This document shows, piece after piece, positions 35,202 through 47,689 of a stretch of 64,000 nt of DNA. Positions within the stretch are counted from its first letter, which is position 1. Every line of letters starts with the position of its first letter. The stretch comes from Hofstenia miamia (lineage: Eukaryota; Xenacoelomorpha; Acoela; Hofsteniidae): positions 909,447-973,446 of the forward strand of contig CABFPE010000148.1 of NCBI GenBank assembly GCA_900660155.1, given 5' to 3'. Below the pieces are notes generated by a model. It was not told the origin of the DNA, did no database searches, and worked only from the letters and a program-made list of their open reading frames with translations. The translations under genes were made by a program, and so were the position numbers.

Positions 35202-37705
35202 GTAGTAATAGTCCTTATGCAGCTCAGACTGTTTTCATAAGACAGGGAGAAAAATACAGGCTTTGCATTTATTTCAGAAAGTTAAGTGATGTCACAATCA
35301 AAGATGCATATCTGCTGCTAAAAATTGAAGATCTCTTATATATGAAGCTAGTAAATATAAGTTTTTCTCCTGTTTGGATTTATGTACTGGCAAGTGCCAA
35401 TGAGGCCCTCAGATATTCTGAAAACTGCATTCATAACTCCGTATGGTCTTTATGAATGGAAATATATGGCCTTTGGGTTATGCAACACTCCAGCTACTTT
35501 TCAGTGATATGTGCAAAAGTATTGAAAGATAAGCCCAGAATATCAGCATATATCAATGATATATTGGTGGCAAGTGACACTTTCTCTGAACATCTTGACA
35601 AATTAACAAGTGCACTGGAATTATTGCAAAAGGCCAGATTGAAGGTTAATGGAAATAAATGTTCACTGGCACAAACAAAAGTAACATTTCTAGGGAGGGT
35701 CTTTGAATATGGAAAGATTTCTAAAAAAACAAATGTGAAGGAGTTTCTTGAGAAAATTGAGACACCACGAAGTTGAAAAGATGTGCAAGGTTTGATGGGT
35801 TTCCTGAACTATGATGGAATGTTCCTCCTGGAGTTAGTGGATAAATAAAAGAATATTTTGCATTTACTGAAAAAATCCACTGAATTTAAATGGACATGGA
35901 ACATATAAACAATGAACTGAAAAAAATTCCATTGCTAAATACCCCTGATTATAGTAAAGATTTCATAGTAGATTGTGATGCCAGTACAATCGCAATTATT
36001 GGTGTATTAAGTCAAGAAATAAATGGTATTTAAAGTCCAGTCCAATACTTCAGTCAGAAACTTTGAACAGCCAAAAAGAACTAAAGAGCTACAAAATGCA
36101 AAATGCTGGTATTAGTTGAGTCTTTAAGAAAATTGTGGTATTTTATTCTGGGCCATAAATTTATTGTTTGTACTGTGCATTGGCATGGTTGAAAACATTT
36201 TCCAGAGTTAAATCAAATATCATTGCTTGATGGATCAAGTACTTGAATGATTTCTCATTTTCTTTCAGACATTGTCCAGGCTGGTTACATTTAAATGCTG
36301 GCTATTAGACAGCTTTGCTCAGCTATGAGAGAGATCTTAAAAAGCCAGCACAAGAGAAAATCCCTTTCGGATTTATTCCTCACACTGAATATGAGTTGAT
36401 TCTGGTAATTAACACAGACAGAAATGGAAAGGCAATTCTGCCAATTATGATCAGAGAAGAAATCTCTGAAGAAGAGATAATCAAACATCAACAAAATGAT
36501 CCAGTTTTATCTGAGATAATAAAGAGAATTAAAGATCCTTTTTTCCCTACCTCTCCTACAGTCAATTGGTATTACAAAAGATACAATTGGAAGGTAAATG
36601 AAAAGGGTTTGCTCTACACCAATAGTCGCAACAATTGAATGGTGATTCCTGAATACTTTTGACAGGATTTAGTTAGACAGGTGCATAAAAAAGGACACCT
36701 CGGGATAATTCAAACTGAGAAGACTTTTAATTCTTGATATGTCACCATAGGTATAAGATCAGCAGTCGTGGATGTCATAGACAAGTGTGAACAGTGTCTT
36801 CTAAACAACTCCAGTCATTTTCTGGAACAATGGGCTGAACTTGAGTGTCAAGTAGCTAACAGCCCAAATGAAATCATACATATGGATTTAGAGCAATTGT
36901 CACATGACAATGAAGGTTTTCAATATCTGAGAAAATTGTTAAGGAATGGATTTTAAAATATGGGCCCATGTGTAAATTAATATTTGATTGTGAACTGCAA
37001 TTTGAAAACAATTTAATGAAGGCATTAATGAAAGAATTAGAAGTTGTGCATGAATTTACTACTGCCTATCAACCTCAGGCCAATGGCCTGGTAGAAAAAT
37101 TGAATAGGACTCTCATAAAATTGATTAGAGTGGCATTGTCCCACGCTGCTGATAAACAATGGAGACGTGTCATAGAATGTATAGAATTTTTTTATAATAC
37201 ATCCATACACTCCACTACTGAGGTGAGTCCATTTAAACTGTTTGGTAGCAAAGCTTTAACGTTGATTTCCATGATGTTTCCAAAATATGACAAAAAAGAC
37301 GTTCAACAAAAAGTTGTATGGGGAACCTCATAAGAGGGGTGATAAAGTTTTTGCCTACTTACCCCATGTCATTTCAGATCATAATCAAGTATGGAAATGG
37401 GTGAATAATTGGCAAGGGCCTTTCACAATTGAGAAAGTGCTTGACCAAAACACATACACACTAAATAATGGTAAAATGGTACACTTCCAGAGGATCAAAA
37501 GAGCAATAAAGGATATTGAGAACATAATTATTGATGATAATAGTGAATTTACATTAGTTGACAATGGTATTGATGTTTTTGAAACCTATGAAAACTTAAC
37601 TGATTTTTCTGAAAAGTATTTTGATAATACCAAGTTTTATGAAAATAACAGTAATAATAATGACTTTACTAAAGTATGTGTATTGCCCCAGAGGCAGGCT
37701 TGAGA
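35202..37705 (+). pseudogene. pol region of B1: RT, RNase H, integrase (fossil)
   Basis: It begins inside the reverse transcriptase, with the AYINDILVASD box near 35550. RNase H follows (about 35930-36240; DCDAS motif), then integrase with the YHPQ-equivalent YQPQANGLVEKLNRTLIKL near 37065-37125, the FYNTSIHSTT region and NWQGPFTI C-terminal part, and an acidic tail to 37703. Standard Ty3/gypsy order. Broken. Confidence 0.8.
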
Positions 37706-37864
37706 AAACCCTACTCATGATTCCAACATTTGGGACCTTAACCTTATAACTCTATTTAGGAATGACACCCATAAGGAAGAAAAAATGAGAGTCGCCAGCT
37801 CCTCCAACCTGCTGAAGAGTGAGAAGGAGGATGGAAGGTAGCAGAGATGATACAAATGCCTCAA

Positions 37865-38045
37865 TTAGGCGTGGGAGACACGTATCTCCACTTGATGAGG
37901 CCCATGATAAGAAAAGAGGGCGAAATGAAGGTGCTGAGGCGATTCCTATCCTGTGTGGGCAAAACATAGCTCTACAATTAGGAGAGGAGACAGCAACAAT
38001 GACGTCCTCATCTCACTACTATGTGGGGAGACTGTATCTCCACAT
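37865..38045 (+). repeat. Hairpins in the B1 pol-ORF3 spacer
   Basis: GTGGGAGA 37871-37878 pairs with TCTCCAC 37885-37891 (one bulge, loop CACGTA). A second similar hairpin, TGTGGGGAGA with TCTCCACA around CTGTA, lies at 38022-38043. They occupy the same position as the GGGGC hairpins of B0 but have different arms. Confidence 0.55.
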
Positions 38046-38219
38046 GTGCAAGCAGAGCTGGCACAAGAGACTCATAAAACTGATAAAACACAAACTGTTT
38101 GTAATCCTTTTAGTGCATTACAAATTGTAAACAACCCCCAATTGAGTGACTCAATAGCTCTTTTGACCTCAGTTAGTTCTTCTACAGTAACTTTTACAGT
38201 TTGCTCTAAGAAGACAGAA

Positions 38220-41210
38220 AAAAGAAGGTGTTGAAAGTTGGTGATGAAACACTGCATCCATATTTCATAGCCACCAGGCAAGCCAAAAATTTTTTTTGTG
38301 ATAATATTTCTGAGGAAACCCAAAACAAACTAAGATGGACATATAACAACAATAATTTAACTTGTTCAATCAATATAATCCCTTTTATTATTGATGCAGA
38401 ATGTTGTCCAAAAGTAAACACAATCATTTGCTATGACTTTAACATATACAACTTATGTCAATCCCTCAACAACAGTAAAACAATAAGCAGTTTTGAATGT
38501 GTAAACATCAATTTCCCAAGTTTATTAGTGATATATTTTTTCAGGGTACACAAAATACAGGATGAACAGATCATGGAGCAAATAGAGATTGCAAACAGAA
38601 TAGCCAAAATAGAGGGCATCCAACTTGTTACAGTTCTCCAAGAAGAATACAAAGGTGAAATACCTGACGCAGTCAGGAGTTTACACTTCTGTATGGAGAA
38701 TTTTATTATATTATTTCAGTCAAGCTATTGACCTATTTCAATGTACCACACCAAGATTATTTCAGTCACCAAACTTTTATATACTGAACTTATGTTATGC
38801 CAGAAGATACCATCTCACAGATTAAATGTTGATCAGAAACTGATAATTGATACCATTCTGCAGTCACAAACTCTAGAGGTAACAGACCCAGCCACTCCAT
38901 TGTTATATACAGTTACAGATATGAGAGTAAGTTTCACCTTCACCCAAAGCACTCAAACACTAAGTGAAATTAAAGAAATTTGGTCCAAGATTAAAACTGA
39001 TAAGAACCCCGAGTCTGAATGGCCCAAGCTAAATATCAGAAGCCCTTCATCACAGTACCACAGATCAGTAGAAAGAGTACTAAGAGAAATAAAATTTTCA
39101 TGTGATACACAAGACAGGAAAAACTTTAAGGAACGCCTATTTTCAGAGAAGAATATACCTGACATTTATGCAAGAGGAGTGATCTAGATTTTAGCAATAT
39201 ACCTCACAAGAGAGCCTCAACTAACCATTCCAATAAATCACAAAATACGTGTATCAATAGCTAAAACAGCATCACATGAAATAGCAGTATTTCCTCTCTC
39301 ATGGAAGGTGAAAAATTGGTTGCTTCATAAGTGCAACCCTCCATTGTCACCAGGGAAAACAAAAAGGGCCATGGATAAGTTTGAAAAATATTATGCCTGA
39401 CTGGTGGGGACGACCAGTATAACTGGTAAAATGTCCATAATCCTAATTAGCAATCACTTAGGCATTTGTCTGTTGGACATTAATATTTTCTCCTATATAG
39501 TTAAGAAATATATGTGGGGAGCAATGGCAGAGACCCAATTAGCTATTTTTCACTCTGAGAATGCTCCAATTAGTACAAGAAGGCTCATTGAAAGACTGCC
39601 AGGATCAATGCAACGATTTTTGGAATGCTTAGAGATGAATGATGTATCCAATAAAAATGAAATTTTTTTCAACTTACATCATATAAACTAACCTGAATGG
39701 GGCTATGAGCAATTTACTGAAACAGAATGGCATGTCAGAAAGGAAGGCCAAATAGTACCCATCACAATATTTGAGCAAATAATGAAAACACCAGAGCAAT
39801 TTGTCAGAGAAGAAGAACTGTTGGCTACCTCATCAGTGCAGCTCTCCCCATCCATACATGAACTAATTAAAAGAGCCAATTTGGAAAAATTCAGAGGACC
39901 CATAACACCTCCCAAACCCACACCACAATGGTCCATCACTGACAACAAGAGAATTTTAATGATTGAACATGATCCTGCTGAATTTGTAGAGGACCTCATG
40001 ATACAACAACAAGTGTTAGTTGAATGCAAAGAGAAAGATGTGCTGTCAATGATGAAATGGTGTCTAACAGAAATGTTCACCAAAGAAGAGCTGGTCATTC
40101 TACAGTCCCCTGGGCAACAAGTAGCTCTGGATGTAGAGTGCCCCACTGCTCAAGTTAAATTATTGAACTCCCAAATTGATGAATTATGATCACACAGATT
40201 AAGGAGCAAGTTCTGGGATACATTAAAAGAGGCCAGGATCAGCTACCCTGTTATGATCAGAACAGTGAGTCTTAGAGTAGAGTCTGGATTTCATGAACTG
40301 GAAAATAACATCCAAAAGGACAATTTGTTATGTATACCTCCCCCTAGTATAGAGACCCCACTTGTACAACTGAAGTGGTGAGTAAAGAAAGGAAAGAAAA
40401 AAGTTGCAGCTCATTTACCTGATAAGTTAAACTTCGTTAGCCGCTTAGCAGAAGTCAATAGACTCAGTAGAACTGAAGAATACAAATCAGTGAGAGACAA
40501 ACTGATTGATGGAGGTAATTCAGAGCAAATATTCATTGACGGGAAACTGAACATATGGGACATATTTAATAAAGGAATGCCCATTCATGAGCAATTAAGT
40601 AAAATTCACGAAAATATCAGGAATATGCATCCTTGAATATTAATTTTGTTTCAAGCAGTCAGGGACCTTATGTGAGTCAACAATATTGAGAACATTACCC
40701 AATATTGTGATGTTATAAAACGAATCAAAATCATAACAATGATCCAAGCCAACATGTCTGACCCCAATGAGATGACACTGAGTCAAGTCCAGGAATTTTG
40801 TTCACTGTTTGTTGACCATGCCACCAGAATGGGTTCTCTCAGAGATGTATATGTGAACTTTTATCCAAAGACTACAATTAAAGCAACAGATGCACACACC
40901 TCTGATACAGATGCAATGATGACGTTGATGATAGCTCTAAAAGGATTTTGATTATATGAGAGATTTTATGACACATTTACTCATCAATTAAACAACCTTA
41001 GACATAAGTGCCCAATTAGCTCTAGAATGCCTACAATCCAGTTTTTCTGATTAAAGGATGAAGTCGTCACTCAAAGGGAGGTACTTATGCAGATTTTGAG
41101 AGAACCACAGTATGCAGAAGTTCAGAAATGGGTTTGAGTGTTAGCTTTAGAAATGGTTACCACTACTCAGAAGATAGTTTCTGGACCCACTCTCCAGTTA
41201 TTACCACAAA
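38220..41210 (+). pseudogene. ORF3 of B1: unknown third gene (fossil)
   Basis: About 3 kb. It starts VGDETLHPYFIATR (38228-38275). Blocks: SEIKEIWSKIK...EWPKLNI (38960-39060), GKMSI...KKYMWGAMAET (39400-39520), MKWCLTEMFTKEELVILQ (40050-40110), GSLRDVYVNFYPKTT with MTLMIALKG (40830-40960). These match B0 closely and A2/A3 at the block level. The region ends just before the polypurine tract, so ORF3 fills the env position. No signal peptide or membrane helix is seen. Unknown family. Broken. Confidence 0.67.
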
Positions 41211-41218
41211 ATTAATTT

Positions 41219-41232
41219 GAGCAAGGGGGGCA
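41219..41232 (+). promoter_or_regulatory. Polypurine tract of B1
   Basis: GAGCAAGGGGGGCA directly precedes the right LTR start TGTAGAG, the expected site of plus-strand priming. Confidence 0.75.
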
Positions 41233-42120
41233 TGTAGAGTCACTCAGGGAAATTTTGTGGTTATTATTTATTATCATTAATTTTGTAATGACGTCAGTAT
41301 GACGTATTTATTTATTTCGAGTTTAGTTTATGAAAGCTGTTTTCATGTCCCTTTGAGTTGGTTCTATGTTTATTGCTCAAATTGAAATGTGAGGGAGAAT
41401 TATGACATGACTATCTTGTGATTCTGATTGTAAACAAAGACAGGTAATAATTTGAATTGTATAAATTGAGCAACGGTGTTAAAAACAGTTAATAGATTTT
41501 ATCTAGCTTCAATTACCATTTACCTTTTCTAATTTTATTTAGTAGTTTTTCAATATGCAAATAATTGTGTAAGTTAAGGAAACAATTTGGGAGTACTTTC
41601 CTCAAAGTACCAGAGTGACACGTAGCTTCTAGAGATCTGTCAGATCAACTATCCCAAATTGTGGACCATTTAGGTTATGGATATGGCTACGTATAAGGAA
41701 ATAATAAATCTTTTGTTCTATATGCAACACGTACATGCACCTCTAAATGATTACACTGTGATGATATTATACTGTTGGTTAGCATGAATGCATTGTAACT
41801 ACATGCTATTACTTAGTGAGCTGAGAGATAACAATGAAAATGAGAGGTTTATTTTTTGAGACATCTACAGTAGCACCATTCACTAAGGTTAAGCACTTCT
41901 TCTTTTGGATAGCACTTTGGCTGGAAACCATATGAATTGGTCATCTTTGAATTTACCTAACAAGTCTTAGTTACTTGGATGAATTACCAATGTTTGTTTT
42001 AACAATTTCTCTATGTTAATTTAATGGAATCAGGGCTGTTCTTATGAGGTTGCTCCTTCAACCTTCTGCTGTGTCAATGAGTTAGCTAGTGTAATTATAT
42101 TTCCAGCCAGTGATTCTACA
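41233..42120 (+). repeat. Family B LTR, right
   Basis: It starts TGTAGAGTCACTCAGGG and ends GATTCTACA, with length 888 bp. The last third is the best match to the LTR piece at 2144-2604. Confidence 0.87.
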
Positions 42121-44614
42121 CCAAGAATAATTAGGGCCTCTCTTTCTTCTCTCTATTAGGGCTCTAGTCTTAAATTACTCTTTCACTATGTTTTCTGTTT
42201 CAGGTTGGCTGAGTGTGGCCACTCTTCCCCTCTTGATCTCCTGTTACTCTTTACATTTATTAGGAATGGGTACCATAATAGAAGGAGTTAATTATTTACT
42301 GTAGTATCATCAAATTTATGCTCAACAGGAACCCTTCATTAGATAAGGAATTAGGACTTTCATGTACTTTCATACATATAAATAAGTTCAATTAGCATGT
42401 TGATACATTGTGCTAGTTTCCTTATATGCAAAGAGGAATGATAGTGTAAGCAAAATACAATTGAAATAATTTGACCTAGAATGAAGGATGAGCTTTGTCT
42501 GCAACATCAATAATGATATTGGGAATTTTGCAAACACATTACTAATCCCAGATGTCTATAATGTTCAAGCTTACATCTATCTCAGATAATTTAATAATAT
42601 AAAATAAGATAGAGTAATGAAACTTGATTTCAAATTGTATAGCTAATCACAAAAATACTAATGAGTAAAATGATACTCATTCAAAATGTAAATGAGTAAA
42701 ATACAGGTATCAGATAAATACATGCACACTAATAATTTAACTTATAACAAGTAAATGCTGATTATGTAAATTTTTAGGAAACAGTTAAAAGCAAACTGTT
42801 TTCTTTCCAAGCAGAAAAAGTATTTGGGTTTAGTCAACTAAAATTATTATTAGTATGATTTTTATTCATGATGTTTACCTACTTAACTCAGCTACCTGAA
42901 ATCTCAACATTGTTACAAATGTTGGGGCTTGTTCTCTCCAGTTGCATTTAGCATCAATATCTATTTAGCTTTGAGAGCAATAAAATGATAGCTCTACAAA
43001 ATAATACACATTTCATTCTCTTTTCTTATTGGTTGCATTAGTATTTTGTTTATTTTATAATGAATGTAAAGCAGGAAACAATTGTTGAAAGGAACTATGA
43101 AAATAAACCGTTATCTATCTAAATAGGGCAATAATTCCCGTGTTTTGGCCTTATTGGTCCCTGAGAAAAAAACTGTTATCATTACCTTACCATTTATCAA
43201 ATATTATTATAAATTTACATTAATAATCACTAAATATTTGTTTACTGATAGAGCCATATTAGTTAAATTTGGGGGGATCCACTCTCTATTGGATCCTGAG
43301 TTGGAAATTTGGGGAGGGGTCCAAACCCCTCGACCCCCGGGATCTCCATCTATAATCTCCATGCTAAGTAGATTTTGTGGTATCTCAGTTTTCAAATATT
43401 TTTGCACAAATACATGTAACTTCAGATTTTTTTGTCCATAACCTCATCTACTGATAAAAAGTAAATTATCAAAAATTTTCCCCATTTGATATTAATGTAA
43501 GCCAACGTCTCCAATTGTCTACATTTTAATAGAAATAATGTGTATAGAATCAGTAAAACAAATATGGACTGTACTTCTAAAACAGCTACATTGCAGATTT
43601 TCATTCATAGACTTCACATATACAATAATAGTATTCATAAATTGACGTTTATCTTTATCTATCACCAATAGCAGAATGGATGTATCCGTTTTTAGATTTT
43701 CTGAAGTTAATTATGATTTTAAAGCATTTTCTTTGTCTTCTTCTAGTGTGCCAATTGAACAGTAAGTGGAGTTATGATGAAAGAATGTAACACGTTGTTA
43801 TAAATTCTTATCAAGTGTTATTTAACAAATAGTTATTATTATCTTGATCATTTTTATTATACTATTCTATTTTCTTTTGGAAATATGATATAACTGAAAG
43901 CCATATATATTGTTGAAATGTATGCTATGCAGCTAATATGCAGTCAATCTGCAAACCCTATGTAAGTGTAACTGGTGTCCAATTTGTTAGTTGTTGTTAA
44001 TTAGCTTAAATAATTTATTTGAACTAGCCATATTGAGTATAATTCTGCATATGGTTGATATCATCTTCTGGGTGTCATAAAAATAACACCAAATTTATAA
44101 GGTTCTCAATATACCATTGTAATTTCTTTTCACACGCATAGTGTCATGCTATTGTAGTAATCAAATGATGTTCATAGATGTTTCAATGGGCATTATGTCA
44201 TATTATGAAATCTTCAGTTCCACATATTGTGGTAGCTTCTCTATAGTACCTATTTAAGAATTGACTCATTATTTTAGTGATATGTAGTTCTGTATTATGC
44301 AATATTCAACCAATTTTATTATTGCAGTATGCCAATTTTTCTCCTATTCATGCTTCAAATCTCATATTACATTAATTCATATTTGATTTAGATTTTCAAT
44401 TGCCCACATGGCATATATTGATGCCTCATGTAGAATCTCAATTTATTCTTGAGAATTAATTCAAATTGTTTTTTAACACCCTCAGTCTTGTTCAAGTCTC
44501 TTAGATGTTGTGAAAACATTTTCTGCATATTGGTAATCCTATGAATTTGACTTTTTCAACATCTCTATCCATAAAAATATATATATATTCCTAAGCATTT
44601 TTTGAGACAGTTCA
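42121..44614. other. No gene seen
   Basis: AT-rich DNA. A GC-richer patch at 43265-43345 (GGGGGGATCC...GACCCCCGGGATC) looks like the end of some transposon, but I found no partner repeat or target duplication. No coding exon or RNA gene recognised. Confidence 0.5.
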
Positions 44615-44622
44615 AGTTAGAC

Positions 44623-44852
44623 CAGGGATGGATACAGAAAAAAAATTTGCCACAACACAATCACTTTATAAGTATTACTGAACAATTATTGATGAGGCAT
44701 TAATATGTGCACTAAGCTGTTGGGAGCAGTCAATTCACCACTTGCGAGGTTATCTTACATTTGTTTGATTTTAATAATTGAAAAAAATATTGGGTGGCAC
44801 TGGTTTTAAAAGGCTTGATCACCTTAATGGCACCCTCTCGATCCGTCACTTT
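44623..44852. mobile_element. Short hAT-like MITE
   Basis: The left end CAGGGATGGATACAG resembles the inverted right end (AAGTGACGGATCGAG), about 10 of 15 bases. It is flanked by AGTTAGAC (44615-44622) and TGTTAGAC (44853-44860), an 8-bp duplication with one mismatch, as hAT elements make. About 230 bp, with no coding capacity. Confidence 0.55.
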
Positions 44853-44860
44853 TGTTAGAC

Positions 44861-45030
44861 TGTATTGAACTCAAAGTTTATACATATTCTGCTGTTGGAA
44901 TCTTCAGAACACATTAATTGTGAAAGTGATCAATTTGAGAGTGACTTTCTTTGTTGAATTGCAACCTAGGTAACACTTCAAAAGCCGCACAATATAAGTA
45001 CTCGAAGCAGAATTTATTTTCAGGTTGTAT
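44861..45030. other. No feature seen
   Basis: Short AT-rich stretch between the MITE and the first C LTR piece. Confidence 0.5.
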
Positions 45031-45297
45031 TGTAACATCCTCTACCAGGCATTAACACTGCTTCCTTTGTTACTCTATAACATTTTTGTGTATTTGCGGG
45101 TAGGCATTTACTAACTTAATACTGCTATAGCTTTTACGTAGTTCCGTTAACTTAACTTAACAAGATTTAACTATTCACTATTTAGGTGACGAAGCCATGT
45201 AGTATCTCCTCCAATGATTGGTAGTGGGCATCTGCCCNTATGAAGCAGCCGTCAGCACAGATTCAACTGCACAATCGATAAAAAATAGCATGGAAAT
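45031..45297 (+). repeat. Family C LTR piece with single n
   Basis: TGTAACATCCTCTACCAGG starts the piece, which follows the C LTR to GGGCATCTGCCC. A single n at 45238 follows, then about 60 bp of other sequence before a second C LTR start at 45298. The left flank GTAT and the GTAT after 46376 may be a short target duplication spanning both. Confidence 0.7.
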
Positions 45298-46376
45298 TTA
45301 ACATCCTCTACCAGGCGTTGTCACTGCTCTCCTTTGTTACTCTATAACATTGGTTGTGTATTTGCGGGTAGGGATTTACTAACTTAACACTGCTTTAGCT
45401 TTTACGTAGTTCCGTTAACTTAACAAGATTTAACTATTCACTATTTATGTGATGAAGCCACGCAGTATCTCCTCTAATGATCGGTAGTGGGCATCTGCGC
45501 GAAGCTGATCTCCACATCCAGTTTCACTTGTTCACCGATGATCCACTTGGTTGAGTTCCACCTCTCAGCTCATCGATGTAACTTATGTGTACCCTATCCT
45601 AGCTCAGTGTATACTCAAGACAAGACATGATTCGACTTAGACTCTATTTGTAAAAGTGTTTTCTATTAATGCAACCTGACTTGTCACTAGCTGCGTTATT
45701 AATATTACATGTAGCCATTAGCGAAATATATTGGCTTTAATAACTAGTTTAATATTTAGCAGCTTCCTAACTTACATTTAATAGTTGCTACATGCACGGT
45801 CTCATTATTGGTCACGTTATAGTCAATAATTTGGATCTAAAATAATATAGATATAATTCCTAGGTTTCGGCTCTCCAACCGTATTTCGAATCAATTATAT
45901 TTAGTACATGTAGTAAATGATCGATAGTCAACTAAACGAGAATAAAACCCCTATACCTAACTTAAGTGCACTTTCGTGATCTGGCACAAAGACCCTAGAA
46001 TCGATCTCGTGATGGATCCAGACGACTACTAAACACAACTCGTTTAGCTTGACATCGTATTAAATATCCAAACCGTATTAAAGAAACAATATAAGAATTC
46101 CAAATGAATTTGTTTATCAATTACTTACATCGGATTTAATCTATTTATAGTATTTCAGAGAAAGTACATGCGACTTAGCCCCCTTCGTTTTGACAAAAAT
46201 ATGATTATCTACAAATACTAATCTCTAATTAATGGCACTTGTTCTTGCTTGGTTGCATAACACAAATTAATCTAAACTGATCATATATTTTTACAATGTT
46301 TTTTAATCTTAATTTTTCGATCTTATTCTTCTTCTTAATCGATGTTAGCAGCTTAGTTAATTTGAATGATACTACA
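45298..46376 (+). repeat. Family C LTR, full copy
   Basis: 1079 bp, from TTAACATCCTCTACCAGG to GATACTACA. It is the best reference for family C. Ordered homology with A LTRs (CCCTATCCTAGCTCAGTG, CACTAGCTGC, TTGGCTTTAATAA, GCAGCTTCCTAACTTACAT) shows that A and C are sister families. No C coding region is present in the window. Confidence 0.82.
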
Positions 46377-47680
46377 GTATTATCATTCCATTAACCACTT
46401 GACGATGATTCTGTGACGAAAAGAGTAGAACAGAATATCTAACAACTACCTATTGATGTGACATTAACACATTGTCTATTTTAGTTTAGAAATTGCTTTA
46501 AAGTAAATCCAACAAACTTCAAGATGTGCTTATAGCTTATCAATGAATTATAACACTTTTCAATTGAGAAGTTTACAGCGTCTCAATTAAACTTGTTTAT
46601 GACACTTTCATTTGTTATTGATATAGCGTTTACTGCTGACTAATCTAATCTCAATTGAAACTTGTAATTGACAAATAGGAAAGAAATGAAAGACGAAATA
46701 TCAAAATGGCTTTTGATCTTAATTTGGCAAATATTTTCGTCTTTCAAGCGCTTACAGCAGTATTAGTGCAATTGATAAGCTCAATTACGCATTATGTTAT
46801 TAATTGATCGGCATTCGCAGCTGTTTACACGTGAATTTGTCCTAATTGAGCGCCCGAATGCCAAGTATTGTGTTTCATTGATAAGCTGTAAACACACCTT
46901 TAGGAGTTCTCTTTTAAGAAAAGCTACTGAAAACTCTTTATTGAAACAATTTGCAACTACTTCTGGGCTTGAAGAATTTACACCTATTAAGGGTGCATAC
47001 AATGATATTTTGCTGGATAAATGTCACATATATTCTTGTCAGAATTATTTGTGAAAATCATTAACAGTTAAACTCTGCTTAGTTTTTTGTAACGTAGAAA
47101 CAGTCTAGGATACGTTTTGTAACCCACTATGATATTGAGTGCTATGAATAGTTTGTGGCTTAAATTTGCTTAATGTTTGTGTGCATATACCAAACGGTTA
47201 TTTTTCACTTGACCAGTTGAAGCCCATTATTTGATATTCCATTTTGCTAGTGTCTTTTGGTGGCCGACCATCCCAGTGAAACTTCGTTATCATAAGCGAC
47301 TCATTGCATTTTAACCAAACTTTGAGGTGTGTAACAAATAGTGTCTACAAATTACCGTTTCTACGTTGCTGTGGCTCGTGATTCTGTATAATCCCACTGT
47401 CTTTATAAATGAATAATGTGCTTTATACAAGGTAAGTGTAAACCAAAGTGAATTATGAGAATTGTGGTGAATATTATATAAAAAATATTTACGACCCGAA
47501 ACGGCTTAACTAGCGGCCGATTGTGGCCAAAAAGCTCCACGACAAGACACTATCTATGCTATCAAAGAAAGCAAATACTTCACTTGAAAAAGAATAGAAA
47601 GATGCCTTTTTTCATGCAAATATAGACAACAAACTACACAAAACTGTTGCAGGTGTTCAAATTTTGTTTGGTCTTATTAA
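46377..47680. other. No gene seen
   Basis: The stretch 46500-46860 is dense in CAATTGA/TCAATTG words on both strands, without a clear repeat unit. A frame of 86 codons at 46794-47054 has no recognisable domain. I call no gene here. Confidence 0.5.
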
Positions 47681-47689
47681 ACCAATCTT

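Larger units (their letters stand above)
34269..42120 (+). mobile_element. Element B1: Ty3/gypsy family B, with both LTRs (fossil)
   Basis: 7.85 kb. Left LTR 34269-35201, pol from RT to integrase tail, spacer hairpins, ORF3, polypurine tract, right LTR 41233-42120. No gag or primer-binding site was recognised. The LTRs are strongly diverged from each other, so the element is old or the LTRs come from two insertions. The flanks (CCATTAC left, CCAAGAA right) do not show a target-site duplication. More than ten breaks. Confidence 0.85.

Noticed and set aside
8960-41210. ORF3 as an envelope gene
   Set aside because: It has the right position, but no signal peptide, membrane helix or Cys pattern was seen in any copy, and the sequence is uniformly charged and helical.
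34262-42127. Target-site duplication of B1
   Set aside because: CCATTAC and CCAAGAA share only the first three bases, so no duplication is claimed.
43265-43345. GC-rich patch as a transposon end
   Set aside because: The sequence is suggestive, but no partner inverted repeat or target duplication was found nearby.
46794-47054. 86-codon frame as a small gene
   Set aside because: No domain, no splice context, no homologous repeat. The length is compatible with chance.
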